NCBI RefSeq assembly: GCF_003985125.1
Contig: NZ_ML133567.1
Location: forward strand, 124,001-188,000
Direction of reading: 5' to 3'
From: Rhizobium phaseoli
GTDB lineage: Bacteria > Pseudomonadota > Alphaproteobacteria > Rhizobiales > Rhizobiaceae
Length of the DNA: 64,000 bases
Each line of letters opens with the position of its first letter. The stretch's first letter is position 1. A program made the position numbers and the translations under genes. Below the pieces are notes generated by a model, which saw only the letters and a list, made by a program, of their open reading frames with translations, was not told the origin of the DNA and ran no database searches. This document shows, one piece after another, positions 41,028 to 49,893 of the stretch.

Positions 41028-41455
41028 CGCGGGGGATTGTCGAGCCCGCCCATGCGGCAGACTTCGGCCCATTCGTCATCGGTCACCGGCTGCACGGAAA
41101 GGCGCATGGAGGTAACGAGCGACATCTTGGACAGCGTCTCGTTTGCCTTGATGTCCTTCAGGGTCACCGGCTTCGGCATGTCCATGACGGCGCGGATATC
41201 GACGCAATCCCACTTCGGATCACCCTTGGCGGTGGAATCGGGATGCGACAAGGCGCAGACTTCGACAATGCCGACGATCTCCAGCCCGTCATTCGAGTGG
41301 TAGAAGAAGCCTTTGTCGCCCACCTGCATCGCCCGCATATTGTTACGCGCCAGATAGTTGCGCACACCGGTCCATTCCGTGCCCTTGTCGCCGGCGGCCT
41401 TCTGCTGCTCCCAGGACCAGGAGGCGGGTTCTGATTTATAGAGCCAATGCGCCAT
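41024..41455 (-). CDS. EVE domain protein
   Basis: A 143-residue protein made of one EVE domain, a PUA-like fold: WLYKSEPASWSWEQQ at the start, then EWTGVRNYLARNNMRAMQVGDKGFFYHSNDGLEIVGIVEV and VDIRAVMDMPKPVTLKDIK. EVE proteins bind modified bases in DNA or RNA; the human thymocyte nuclear protein 1 is a relative. It begins two bases after the YciI-like gene and overlaps the methyltransferase start, so it is in a tight operon downstream of tsaD and gpsA. Confidence 0.92.
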   Translation of the reverse strand: MAHWLYKSEPASWSWEQQKAAGDKGTEWTGVRNYLARNNMRAMQVGDKGFFYHSNDGLEIVGIVEVCALSHPDSTAKGDPKWDCVDIRAVMDMPKPVTLKDIKANETLSKMSLVTSMRLSVQPVTDDEWAEVCRMGGLDNPPR

Positions 41456-41457
41456 GA

Positions 41458-41751
41458 TTACGCTTCCGGTTTATTGAAGACCCAGTTGTAGGCCTTGACC
41501 TCGACGCTTTCGAACAGCCCGGCCTTGGCGTAAGGGTCGGCATCGGCGAGCGCACGTGCCGCCTCTTTCGATTCCGCTTCCACGATGATCAGGCTGCCGC
41601 AGGCCTTACCCTCGTCATCGAGAAACGGACCGGCGATCTTCAGCGTGCCCTTGGCATTCAGCCTGTTTAGATATTCGAGATGCGTCGGCCGCGTATCCAT
41701 GCGCACGTCCAAATGTCCCGGCTTGTCCTTGCAGAGCAGGGCGAAAAGCAT
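41458..41751 (-). CDS. YciI family protein
   Basis: A 97-residue YciI-type protein: MLFALLCKDKPGHLDVRMDTRPTHLEYLN, GPFLDDEGKACGSLIIVEAESKEAARALADADPYAKAGLFESVEVKAYNWVFN. The DADPYAKAG block and a histidine in THLEYL are the family hallmarks. It starts 10 bases after gpsA. Together with the gene at 25721-26029, this window holds two YciI-like proteins in two core operons. Confidence 0.9.
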   Translation of the reverse strand: MLFALLCKDKPGHLDVRMDTRPTHLEYLNRLNAKGTLKIAGPFLDDEGKACGSLIIVEAESKEAARALADADPYAKAGLFESVEVKAYNWVFNKPEA

Positions 41752-41761
41752 GTCTGTTCTC

Positions 41762-42745
41762 CTATTCGGTGGTGATGGGACGCGTCATCAACTGCTCGAT
41801 GGCATCCGATATTTCGAGCCTGCCATCGATGATGGCGGAAACGGCGTCGGTGATTGGCATGCTGATCGAAAGCGCCGCGGCAAGCCGCGAGGCGACCGAG
41901 GCAGCAAGCGCGCCTTCCACCAGCGCGCCGTGCAGCGGATCAGCCTTCTCGCCGCGCCCGAGCGCAATGCCGAAGCGCAGATTTCGTGATTGATGGCTTG
42001 TTCCCGTCAGCACCAGATCGCCGAGACCGGAAAGCCCCCGCACGGTATCCGCCTGGCCGCCTTTGGCGACGACGAAACGCGACATTTCCGCAAGCCCGCG
42101 GGCAATCAGCGCCGCGCGGGCGGATTCGCCGATGCCGCGGCCCTCGACGATGCCGCAGGCGATTGCCAGCACATTCTTCAGCGCACCGCCGAGCTGGACG
42201 CCGATACGGTCATCGGAGGCGTAAAGCCGGAAGGTCTGGCCTGATATCGCTTGGGCGAGCCGCTCGGCAGTCTCCATATCGGCCGCCGCGATCGCCATCG
42301 CCGTTGGCAAGCCTTTGGCGATATCGGCCGCAAAGCCCGGACCGGAGAGCACCGCCACCGGATGGTCCGGCAGTTCCCGCTCCAGCATGTCGGTCAACAG
42401 ATTGCCCGTTGTCCGCTCGATGCCCTTGGCACAGGTGACGACAACGGCATCCCGAGATAGATAAGGGCCATATTGCCGCGCCGCATCGGCCTGGGCCTGC
42501 GATGGCATCGCAAAAAGCACGATGGAGGCGCCGGCAATCGCCTCCGCCTCGGCGGAAAATTCGAGCAATTCCGGCAGGGCAATGCCGGGCAGCACGGCAT
42601 CATGCAGACGCTCGGCCTTCAGATCGGCCATCAGCGAGGGATTGCGTCCGACGAGTATCACCGGGTTGCGGCCGGCAAGGGCGATGACGGCGGCAAGCGC
42701 CGTTCCGAAAGCGCCCGATCCGATGACGGCGATCCTTTCGCTCAT
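41762..42745 (-). CDS. gpsA: NAD(P)-dependent glycerol-3-phosphate dehydrogenase
   Basis: A 327-residue enzyme that reduces dihydroxyacetone phosphate to glycerol-3-phosphate for lipid synthesis. Cofactor motif [18 protein letters not shown], then [42 protein letters not shown], and [36 protein letters not shown] with the catalytic lysine. The start overlaps the tsaD stop (ATGA); this tsaD-gpsA pair is common in alphaproteobacteria. Confidence 0.96.
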   Translation of the reverse strand: MSERIAVIGSGAFGTALAAVIALAGRNPVILVGRNPSLMADLKAERLHDAVLPGIALPELLEFSAEAEAIAGASIVLFAMPSQAQADAARQYGPYLSRDAVVVTCAKGIERTTGNLLTDMLERELPDHPVAVLSGPGFAADIAKGLPTAMAIAAADMETAERLAQAISGQTFRLYASDDRIGVQLGGALKNVLAIACGIVEGRGIGESARAALIARGLAEMSRFVVAKGGQADTVRGLSGLGDLVLTGTSHQSRNLRFGIALGRGEKADPLHGALVEGALAASVASRLAAALSISMPITDAVSAIIDGRLEISDAIEQLMTRPITTE

Positions 42746-43839
42746 GCCTTGGCTCCTCTCTTTCCAAAGCCGATCAGCCTTTCCGCATTGGCATCGAGCG
42801 GCCAACGCGAGCGCGGCTGCACGTCGAGCGCATCCGGCGCAACACCTATGGCCATCCGCTCCAGCCCCGCCCAGGCTATCATCACCGCATTGTCGGTGCA
42901 GAGGCTGAGCGGCGGCGCAATGAAGCGGAAGCCGTTCTTGTCGCAAAGCCCCTGCAGCGTCGCCCGCAGTTCGAGATTGGCGGCGACGCCGCCGGCAACA
43001 ACAAGCGCCGGCGTCTCTGCGATCGAAGGGAACTCCCTCTTGAACCGCTGCAGACCGCGGCCGATGCGGTCCTTCAGCGTGCGCGAAATCGCCCGCTGGA
43101 ACGAGGCGCAGATATCCGCCACGTCCTGGTCGCTGAGCGGCGCGATCTCCTGCGCCGCCTGCCGCACCGCCGTCTTCAAGCCGGAGAAGGAGAAATCCAG
43201 CCTTGCCTCGCCGACCAGCGGCCGCGGGAAATCGAAGCGACCGGCATTGCCATCCCGCGCCATCCGTTCCACCGCCGGGCCGCCGGGATAGGGCAGGCCG
43301 AGCAGTTTCGCCGTCTTGTCGAAGGCTTCGCCGAGCGCATCGTCGATCGTCGTGCCCCAGCGCTCGTAATCGCCGACGCCGCGCACCAGGATGAGCTGCG
43401 TATGACCGCCGGAGACGAGCAGCATCAGATAGGGAAAGGAGAGCCCGTCGGTCAGCCGCGCCGTCAGCGCATGACCCTCGAGATGGTTGACCGCATAAAG
43501 CGGCTTGCCGGCGGCCTTGGCGATCGCCTTGCCGGTCATCAATCCCACCAGCAGCCCACCGATCAACCCCGGGCCCGACGTCGCGGCGATAGCGTCGACA
43601 TCGGCTAGCGACACATTGGCGCGCATCAGCGCTTCCTCGATCAGCTCGTCCAGCGCCTCGACATGAGCGCGCGCGGCGATCTCCGGCACCACCCCGCCAT
43701 AGGCGCTGTGCTCGTCGAGCTGGGAAAGCACGACGTCGGAGAGTATCCTGGCATGGCCCTCCGCATCGCGCTCGACGACAGCCGCGGCGGTCTCGTCGCA
43801 GCTCGTCTCGATGCCAAGGATGCGCAGAAAGGGAACCAT
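42742..43839 (-). CDS. tsaD: tRNA N6-adenosine threonylcarbamoyltransferase TsaD
   Basis: A 365-residue ASKHA-fold protein that, with TsaB and TsaE, puts the threonylcarbamoyl group on A37 of ANN-decoding tRNAs. [15 protein letters not shown] near the N-terminus, the metal ligands in [20 protein letters not shown], and [14 protein letters not shown]. Complete and of normal length. ATG 43839 (MVPFLRILG) has GGGAA-type spacing only weakly matched. It is divergent from hemC with 72 bases between. Confidence 0.96.
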   Translation of the reverse strand: MVPFLRILGIETSCDETAAAVVERDAEGHARILSDVVLSQLDEHSAYGGVVPEIAARAHVEALDELIEEALMRANVSLADVDAIAATSGPGLIGGLLVGLMTGKAIAKAAGKPLYAVNHLEGHALTARLTDGLSFPYLMLLVSGGHTQLILVRGVGDYERWGTTIDDALGEAFDKTAKLLGLPYPGGPAVERMARDGNAGRFDFPRPLVGEARLDFSFSGLKTAVRQAAQEIAPLSDQDVADICASFQRAISRTLKDRIGRGLQRFKREFPSIAETPALVVAGGVAANLELRATLQGLCDKNGFRFIAPPLSLCTDNAVMIAWAGLERMAIGVAPDALDVQPRSRWPLDANAERLIGFGKRGAKA

Positions 43840-43911
43840 AAGGCCTGTTCGTTCATTGCGATGGGGCCGAAACCCGTTTACGAGAACTCCGGTAACAACG
43901 GAACAGAGCGG

Positions 43912-44841
43912 ATGCAAACAAAACCTTTCCGGATCGGCACGCGGGGCAGCCCGCTGGCGCTCGCCCAGGCGCATGAGGCCCGCGACAGGCTGATGGCGGC
44001 GCATCACCTGCCTGAAGAGATGTTCGAGATCGTCGTGCTGTCGACCAAGGGCGATCGCATCACCGATCGGTCGCTGGCCGAGATCGGCGGCAAAGGCCTC
44101 TTCACCGAGGAGCTCGAACAGAAACTTGTCTCGGGCGAGCTGGATTTCGCCGTGCACTCCGCCAAGGACATGCCGACGCACCTGCCGGACGGCCTGCATC
44201 TCTCTGCTTATTTGCCGCGCGAGGATATCCGCGACGCCGTCATCGGCCGCACCGCGCCCAAACTGATCGACCTGCCGCATGGCGCCACCGTCGGCTCCTC
44301 GTCGCTGCGCCGCCAGGCGTTGATCCGCCGTATGCGACCCGACATCAACGTCATAATCTTCCGCGGTTCGGTCGAAACCCGGCTGCGCAAGCTCGAAGAA
44401 GGCCAGGTGGATGCGACGCTGCTGGCGCTCGCCGGCCTCAAGCGCCTCGGCAAGGTCGAAGTGCTGACCGATATCCTCGATCCCGACACCTTCCCGCCGG
44501 CGCCGGCGCAAGGAGCGATCTGCATCGAAAGCCGGATCGGCGATACGAGGATCGACGATCTGCTGGCGGCGGTCAACGATGCCGCGACCTCCGACACCGT
44601 CTCCTGCGAACGCGCTTTCCTCGCCGCCCTCGATGGTTCCTGCCGCACGCCGATCGGCGGCTATGCCGTCTGTGAGGGCGACCTCATCCGCTTCTCCGGC
44701 CTGATCATCACGCCCGATGGCCGCAGCCAGCATGCGGTGACGACCGACGGACACCGCCGCGATGCGGCCGCCCTCGGCACCCGCGCCGGCCAGGACGTGC
44801 GCGCAAGGGCCGGCAGCGCCTTCTTCGACGACTGGCACTGA
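43912..44841 (+). CDS. hemC: Porphobilinogen deaminase (hydroxymethylbilane synthase)
   Basis: A 309-residue enzyme that joins four porphobilinogens into hydroxymethylbilane. [18 protein letters not shown] at the start, [23 protein letters not shown] and [12 protein letters not shown] for substrate binding, and the cofactor cysteine in [17 protein letters not shown] 43912 follows a GGAACAGAGCGG stretch. The next gene, hemD, uses its product. Confidence 0.97.
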   Translation: MQTKPFRIGTRGSPLALAQAHEARDRLMAAHHLPEEMFEIVVLSTKGDRITDRSLAEIGGKGLFTEELEQKLVSGELDFAVHSAKDMPTHLPDGLHLSAYLPREDIRDAVIGRTAPKLIDLPHGATVGSSSLRRQALIRRMRPDINVIIFRGSVETRLRKLEEGQVDATLLALAGLKRLGKVEVLTDILDPDTFPPAPAQGAICIESRIGDTRIDDLLAAVNDAATSDTVSCERAFLAALDGSCRTPIGGYAVCEGDLIRFSGLIITPDGRSQHAVTTDGHRRDAAALGTRAGQDVRARAGSAFFDDWH

Positions 44842-44848
44842 AACGACC

Positions 44849-45556
44849 ATGCGCGTGCTCGTCACCCGCCCCGCGCATTCGGCCGAGAAAACCGCACAAC
44901 GTCTGCGCGAGATGGGCCACGAGCCGCTGCTGCTGCCGCTGCGTCGGCCAGAACATGACAGTGCCGCAGCCGCCGGTGCGCTTGCAGCCACCCGCGCCGC
45001 GATCGCGGTCACCAGCGGCGAAGCCGTCAGGGTGCTGTCGGCTCTCGGCGAGACACTTCGTCCACACCTTGACCGTCCGATTTTTGCGGTCGGCGAGATG
45101 ACGGCGCAGGCGGCGCGGCGTCTTGGCTTCCGCTCCGTCACCGCATCCTCGGGCAATGGCCGCGATCTCGCCGATCTCGTCAGCGCGCAAAGCGTGGAGG
45201 ACTTGCTATACCTCGCCGGCAGGCCGCGCGCCGAAACCTTCGAAGGCAAATTGCGCGAACTCGGGATCCGCTTTTCCGTCGCCGAATGTTATCGCATGCT
45301 GCCCGTTGCTCCCGGCGCGGCCGACATCGCGGCGATTTTTTCCGGCAGTCACCCGGATGCCGTTCTTTTCTATTCCCGGCAGACGGCCGAGGACTTCTTT
45401 CAGGTGGCGGAGCTGCGATCGGCCCTGTCGGAACAGGGGAGAATCCGCCTTCTCTGCCTCAGCGAGGCGGTAGCGCAGGCCATTCCGACCCTCCTGAAAG
45501 AGACCGTGACGATTTCGTCGATGCCGGATGAGATAAGCCTTTTGTCGCTGCTTTGA
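44849..45556 (+). CDS. hemD: Uroporphyrinogen-III synthase
   Basis: A 235-residue HemD-fold protein that closes hydroxymethylbilane to uroporphyrinogen III. The family is poorly conserved; here [31 protein letters not shown] is the typical N-terminus, with [29 protein letters not shown] and [14 protein letters not shown] later. Placed seven bases after hemC, which supports the call. ATG 44849. Confidence 0.93.
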   Translation: MRVLVTRPAHSAEKTAQRLREMGHEPLLLPLRRPEHDSAAAAGALAATRAAIAVTSGEAVRVLSALGETLRPHLDRPIFAVGEMTAQAARRLGFRSVTASSGNGRDLADLVSAQSVEDLLYLAGRPRAETFEGKLRELGIRFSVAECYRMLPVAPGAADIAAIFSGSHPDAVLFYSRQTAEDFFQVAELRSALSEQGRIRLLCLSEAVAQAIPTLLKETVTISSMPDEISLLSLL

Positions 45557-45645
45557 GTGCTCCTGCCGCCCAAATTTGATCTAACCTCTTCCCTTAACTG
45601 GCATCACTGTCTAGTTTCGTTGCAATGCAGGATAAAGAGGACCTC

Positions 45646-46896
45646 ATGGTATCGGGAACCCCGCCACGCCATTCCAAGAGCGCCGACGAGCCAGTCACGA
45701 TCGACCTCGATTCTCAGGATTTCGCCTCCGTAGCCGATACCGAAAAGCCGGTGGACACTGATGCCGGTGAGACCGACAGCACGACCACCGCCGATGTGGA
45801 TCTGCCGCCCGAAACCGAAGCGGCGTCGCAGCCCGAGCAGGAAAGCGAGCCCGAAGCGGCGGCAGCCGAGGAGACGCCGGCAGCCGCCGAGCCTTCTTTC
45901 ACCCCTCGTACCGACCAGCCCGCGTCAAAGGGCGCCGGCACCTCCGGTCTGATCGCCGCCGGCATCTTCGGCGGTCTCGTGGCGCTGCTTGGCGCAGGCG
46001 CCATCCAATACGCCGGATACCTCCCGGGCGCCTCGGCACCGCAGACGGCCTCGCCTGAGATCGCCGATCTCTCCGGCGAGATCGACGGTTTGAAACAGAC
46101 CGTCGCCAACCTCGCCGCCAATCCCGCAAGCACCGGCGACAGCGCGCTTGAGACGCGCGTTGCGGCGCTGGAAACGGCTGCGAAGAACCCTGCAGCGGCA
46201 CCAACGGGCGAGCCGGCAAATGTCGAAGCGCTCAACCAGAAGATTGCCGAGCTGAGCGGCCAGGTCGAGCAGCTGCGTTCGACGCTTGCCCAGTCTTCCG
46301 AGCAGCAGACGAGTAACGGAGCCGATATCGCCAAGCGCCTCGACGAGGCCGAAAAGAAGCTGAACGAACCGCGCCAGGATGTCGCCGTCGCACGGGCGAT
46401 CGCGGCAGCCGCCCTCAAGGCGGCGATCGATCGCGGCGGCCCGTTCGTCGCGGAACTCGACACTTTCGCCGGTGTCGCACCCGACGATCCAGCCGTCGCC
46501 GACCTGCGCAGCTTTGCCGAGACCGGCATTCCCTCGCGCGCCGAGCTCGTGCGTCAGGTTCCGGAGGTTGCGACCGCGGTCGTCGAGGCTGTCAATCAGC
46601 CGGATCCGAACCAGAACTGGTCGGATCGGCTGATGGCGAGCGCCAAATCGCTGGTGACTGTCCGTCCCGTCGGCAATATCGAGGGCGAAAGCGTCGAGGC
46701 GATCGCCGCCCGCATGGAGGATAAGGTGAAGAACGGCGACCTGCTCGGTGCTTCCGCCGAATGGAATGCCCTGCCGGCTCTCGGAAAACAGGCGTCCGCT
46801 GCCTTCAAGCAGTCGCTGGAGGCGCGCATCCGCGTCGAGGAGCTGGTCGGCGGGGCGCTGTCGAAAGCGGTCAGCGGCGCCGGCAAGGAAGGGTAA
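45646..46896 (+). CDS. Mitofilin-like inner-membrane protein (COG4223 type)
   Basis: A ~416-residue protein. The first ~95 residues are disordered, acidic and rich in Ala, Glu and Pro. One membrane helix follows (GLIAAGIFGGLVALLGAGAIQ). Then comes a coiled-coil region (EIDGLKQTVANLAANP to KRLDEAEKKLNEP) and a conserved C-terminal domain (AIAAAALKAAIDRGGPFVAELDTFAGV...). This plan matches the alphaproteobacterial protein related to mitochondrial Mic60/mitofilin, which shapes the inner membrane, and lying between hemD and hemY is its usual place. ATG 45646 has AGAGG five bases before it; ATG 45625 is possible. Confidence 0.85.
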   Translation: MVSGTPPRHSKSADEPVTIDLDSQDFASVADTEKPVDTDAGETDSTTTADVDLPPETEAASQPEQESEPEAAAAEETPAAAEPSFTPRTDQPASKGAGTSGLIAAGIFGGLVALLGAGAIQYAGYLPGASAPQTASPEIADLSGEIDGLKQTVANLAANPASTGDSALETRVAALETAAKNPAAAPTGEPANVEALNQKIAELSGQVEQLRSTLAQSSEQQTSNGADIAKRLDEAEKKLNEPRQDVAVARAIAAAALKAAIDRGGPFVAELDTFAGVAPDDPAVADLRSFAETGIPSRAELVRQVPEVATAVVEAVNQPDPNQNWSDRLMASAKSLVTVRPVGNIEGESVEAIAARMEDKVKNGDLLGASAEWNALPALGKQASAAFKQSLEARIRVEELVGGALSKAVSGAGKEG

Positions 46897-46900
46897 GACC

Positions 46901-48508
46901 ATGATCAGACTCGTCGTCTTCGCCCTGCTCGTATTGCTTCTCGCCTATGGCTTCTCCTGGTTCGCCGATCGTCCCGGCGACCTCTCGCTGATCTGGGAGG
47001 GTCAGATTTACCAGACGAAGCTGATCGTCGCGGTGAGCGCGATCATCGCTCTGATCGCCGCCGTGATGATCGTCTGGTGGTTCGTTCGCCTGATCTGGAC
47101 CTCGCCGCATTCGGTGACGCGTTATTTCCGCGCCCGCAAGCGCGACCGCGGCTATCAGGCGCTGTCGACCGGCCTGATCGCCGCCGGCGCCGGCAATGCG
47201 CTCCTTGCCCGCAAGATGGCGGCGCGCTCGCGTGGCCTCATCCGCGCCGATCAGGAGCCGCTGATCAACCTGCTCGAGGCTCAGGCCGCCCTGATCGAAG
47301 GCCGCCATGATGAGGCCCGCGCCAAATTCGAGGCCATGGCCAACGATCCGGAAACCCGCGAGCTTGGCCTGCGTGGCCTCTATCTCGAAGCCCGCCGTCT
47401 CGGCGCCAACGAGGCCGCCCGCCAATATGCCGAAAAGGCCGCCGACAACGCGCCTTACCTGCCCTGGGCCGCCCAGGCGACGCTCGAATATCGCAGCCAG
47501 GCAGGCCACTGGGACGATGCGATCCGGCTGCTCGAACAGCAGAAGGCCGCCCGCGTCGTCGAGAAGGCCGAAGCCAACCGCCTGCACGCCGTGCTGCTGA
47601 CGGCACGCGCCGCCGAGAAGCTGGAAGGCGATCCGGCCGGCGCCCGGGACGACGCGCTGCAGGCGCTGAAGCTCGCCGCCGATCTTGTTCCCGCCGCCCT
47701 CATTGCCGCCAAGGCCTTGTTCCGCGAAGGCGGCCTACGCAAGGCCGCTTCGATCCTCGAACAGGCATGGAAATCGAAGCCGCATCCCGAGATCGGCCAG
47801 ACCTATGTCAAAGCCCGCAGCGGCGATTCCACACTCGACCGGCTGAAGCGCGCCGAGCGGCTGGAGGCGCTGCGCCCGAACAATGTCGAATCCCTTCTTG
47901 TCGTTGCCCAGGCCGCACTCGACGCGCAGGAATTCGCCAAGGCTCGGGCCAAGGCGGAAGCGGCGGCGCGTATCGAGCCGCGTGAAGCCGCCTTCCTGCT
48001 GCTCGCCGACATTGAGGAGGCCGAGACCGGCGATCAGGGCCGCGTGCGCCACTGGCTGGCCCAGGCGCTGAAGGCTCCGCGCGATCCCGCCTGGGTGGCG
48101 GACGGCTTCGTCTCCGACAAATGGCTACCGGTGTCCCCGGTGACGGGTCGCATTGACGCCTTCGAATGGAAGGCACCCTTCGGCCAGATCGAAGGTCCGC
48201 TCGAAGACGGCTCGGCGCCCGCCGCGATCGAAACTGCCCTGAAGACCCTGCCGCCGCTGCGTGACGTCAGGCCGGAAAGCCCGGTCAATGATCATCGCAT
48301 CATCGAGCTGGAGCGCGCCGCGACGATCGCCGAGGCTGTGCGCCCCGCGCCGGCGCCGGCAAAGCCGAAACCCGTCGAACCGGCCGCCGGCGACAAAGCG
48401 CCGGTCCCGAACGAAGCAAAGCCTTTCTTTGGCGGACTGCCGGACGATCCCGGCGTTCGCGATTCCAGGGCGGAACCGGAACCCAAGACCCGGCTTCGCC
48501 TTTTCTGA
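46901..48508 (+). CDS. hemY: HemY-like TPR membrane protein
   Basis: A 535-residue protein. Two membrane segments near the start (MIRLVVFALLVLLLAYGFSWF and LIVAVSAIIALIAAVMIVWWFVRLIW) precede a HemY N domain and about 250 residues of TPR-like helical repeats (GRHDEARAKFEAMANDPETR, LGANEAARQYAEKAADNAP, AKARAKAEAAARIEPREA). A proline-rich tail closes it. This is the HemY of haem operons, not the protoporphyrinogen oxidase of the same name; its exact job in haem synthesis is unsettled. It starts four bases after the mitofilin gene; AAGGAAGGGTAAG is the ribosome site. Confidence 0.92.
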   Translation: MIRLVVFALLVLLLAYGFSWFADRPGDLSLIWEGQIYQTKLIVAVSAIIALIAAVMIVWWFVRLIWTSPHSVTRYFRARKRDRGYQALSTGLIAAGAGNALLARKMAARSRGLIRADQEPLINLLEAQAALIEGRHDEARAKFEAMANDPETRELGLRGLYLEARRLGANEAARQYAEKAADNAPYLPWAAQATLEYRSQAGHWDDAIRLLEQQKAARVVEKAEANRLHAVLLTARAAEKLEGDPAGARDDALQALKLAADLVPAALIAAKALFREGGLRKAASILEQAWKSKPHPEIGQTYVKARSGDSTLDRLKRAERLEALRPNNVESLLVVAQAALDAQEFAKARAKAEAAARIEPREAAFLLLADIEEAETGDQGRVRHWLAQALKAPRDPAWVADGFVSDKWLPVSPVTGRIDAFEWKAPFGQIEGPLEDGSAPAAIETALKTLPPLRDVRPESPVNDHRIIELERAATIAEAVRPAPAPAKPKPVEPAAGDKAPVPNEAKPFFGGLPDDPGVRDSRAEPEPKTRLRLF

Positions 48509-48525
48509 AATGGAACGAAAACCGC

Positions 48526-49011
48526 ATGTTCGAACGCTTTCAGGCATTCTTTCAGAAGCTCACCGCCGATCACCCCAGGAAGGGTTTCGCCCCGGATGAT
48601 CCTCGCATCGCGGTGGCGGCGCTGTGCATGCAGGTCATGGAGGCCGACGGGCAGATCAAGGCCAGCGAGAAGAAGCGGCTGCGCAAGCTGTTGAAGGAAC
48701 AGTATGCGCTCGACGGCAAACAGCTCGACGCCCTGATGGCCGCCGGCCTCGAAGCCGAGAGCTCCGCGGTCGACTATTATCGCTTCACATCCGACCTGAA
48801 GCGCCACCTGAACACCGAGCAACGTCTGGAGCTGATCGGCATCCTCTGGGATATCGTCTATGCCGATGGCGAACGCAGCGAGATGGAGGATCATGTGATC
48901 TGGCGTATCGCCGATCTGCTCGGCGTTTCAGCGCGCGAGCGCATCCAGAAACGGCAGGAGGCCGCCGCCAGGGTGACGGATGTCCAGGTTTTGCAAGATG
49001 ATTCCGACTGA
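48526..49011 (+). CDS. TerB-family protein
   Basis: A 161-residue all-helical protein of the TerB/COG4103 type: IAVAALCMQVMEADGQIKASEKKRLRKLL near residue 27, and LIGILWDIVYADGERSEMEDHVIWRIADLLGV near residue 105. The two D-G-x-I/R-x-x-E blocks are the conserved acidic metal-binding pair of TerB proteins. It lies 17 bases after hemY and overlaps the next gene. A role in tellurite resistance should not be assumed; most such proteins have no known function. Confidence 0.88.
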   Translation: MFERFQAFFQKLTADHPRKGFAPDDPRIAVAALCMQVMEADGQIKASEKKRLRKLLKEQYALDGKQLDALMAAGLEAESSAVDYYRFTSDLKRHLNTEQRLELIGILWDIVYADGERSEMEDHVIWRIADLLGVSARERIQKRQEAAARVTDVQVLQDDSD

Positions 49012-49753
49012 GCGAATTCAGCACCGCGACGAGCGGCCGATCCTCATCGTCCTGCATCAGGAGCGATCGAGCCCCGGTCGCGTCGGTCAGTTGCTCGTCG
49101 AAAAGGGCTATCGCCTCGACATCCGCCGACCGGTGCTCGGCGAACCGCTTCCGGCAACGCTCGAAGATCATGCCGGCGCCGTCGTCTTCGGCGGGCCGAT
49201 GAGCGCCAATGATCCGGATGACTTCATCAAGAAGGAGATCGACTGGATCGAGGTTCCGTTGCGGGAGAAACGCCCCTATCTCGGCATCTGCCTCGGTGCC
49301 CAGATGTTGGTGCATCACCTTGGCGGCAAGGTGCAGGCGAATACCGACGGCTCGACCGAGATCGGCTGGTATCCACTGCACCCGACCGAGAAGGGCCGGC
49401 TGCTGATGCACTGGCCGAAGATGGTCTATCACTTCCACCGCGAGGGTTTCGAGCTGCCGCGCGGCGCCGACCTTCTGGCCGAAGGCGATGCCTATCCGAA
49501 CCAGGCCTTCCGCTACGACGGCAACGCCTGGGGCCTGCAATTCCACGCCGAGCTCACCCGGGTGATGATGCATCGCTGGGTCGTGCATGGCGCGCATCGC
49601 TTCATCCTGCCGAACGCCCAGCAGGGCCGCGAACATCTCGAAGGCCGCATGCTGTTCGACGCGCCGCTGCGAGTCTGGCTCACAGAATTCCTCGATCTCG
49701 TCTTCGAGGGAAAGGCCGCAAAAGCGGCGCACCCGATCACGCTTCCTGCATAG
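48998..49753 (+). CDS. Class I glutamine amidotransferase-like protein
   Basis: A 251-residue stand-alone glutaminase-type domain. Catalytic cysteine in YLGICLGAQMLVHHLGG, and the histidine and glutamate in WGLQFHAELT. FGGPMSANDP is the oxyanion-region motif. The full triad suggests it is active, perhaps on a gamma-glutamyl compound, or as a GMP-synthase-like enzyme without synthetase. ATG 48998 overlaps the TerB gene by 14 bases; ATG 48980 with AGGG in front is also possible. Confidence 0.88.
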   Translation: MIPTERIQHRDERPILIVLHQERSSPGRVGQLLVEKGYRLDIRRPVLGEPLPATLEDHAGAVVFGGPMSANDPDDFIKKEIDWIEVPLREKRPYLGICLGAQMLVHHLGGKVQANTDGSTEIGWYPLHPTEKGRLLMHWPKMVYHFHREGFELPRGADLLAEGDAYPNQAFRYDGNAWGLQFHAELTRVMMHRWVVHGAHRFILPNAQQGREHLEGRMLFDAPLRVWLTEFLDLVFEGKAAKAAHPITLPA

Positions 49754-49791
49754 GAGCGCGCCTCCCGGCAGGAAGCGACCTTGTCACGGTA

Positions 49792-49893
49792 AAGCGCGTC
49801 GCATCAAATTTGATTCATGCGACGCGCTTCAGCCCTTTGTTTTGATGCATGTCGTTGTCCCGGAACCGCTGCACACTTCCGGGCGACATGCAT
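49792..49893. repeat. Two adjacent long palindromes (rhizobial intergenic repeat)
   Basis: The first palindrome has perfect 13-base arms AAGCGCGTCGCAT (49792-49804 and 49817-49829). The second has arms ATGCATGTCG at 49845-49854 and 49884-49893, with a second perfectly paired layer inside, CCCGGAA at 49859-49865 with TTCCGGG at 49877-49883. Both could form stable hairpins in RNA of either strand. The right arm ends on the first base of the MFS gene stop codon. This composite element has the look of a dispersed rhizobial intergenic repeat. Confidence 0.75.

Noticed and set aside
42742..45249. Very long upstream extension of the tsaD frame through the hemC region
   Set aside because: TsaD begins at 43839; the extension is antisense to hemC, which is certain.
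48526..49011. TerB protein as a tellurite-resistance or phage-defence locus
   Set aside because: No other ter genes are near; it is joined to hemY and a glutamine amidotransferase-like gene in a housekeeping operon.
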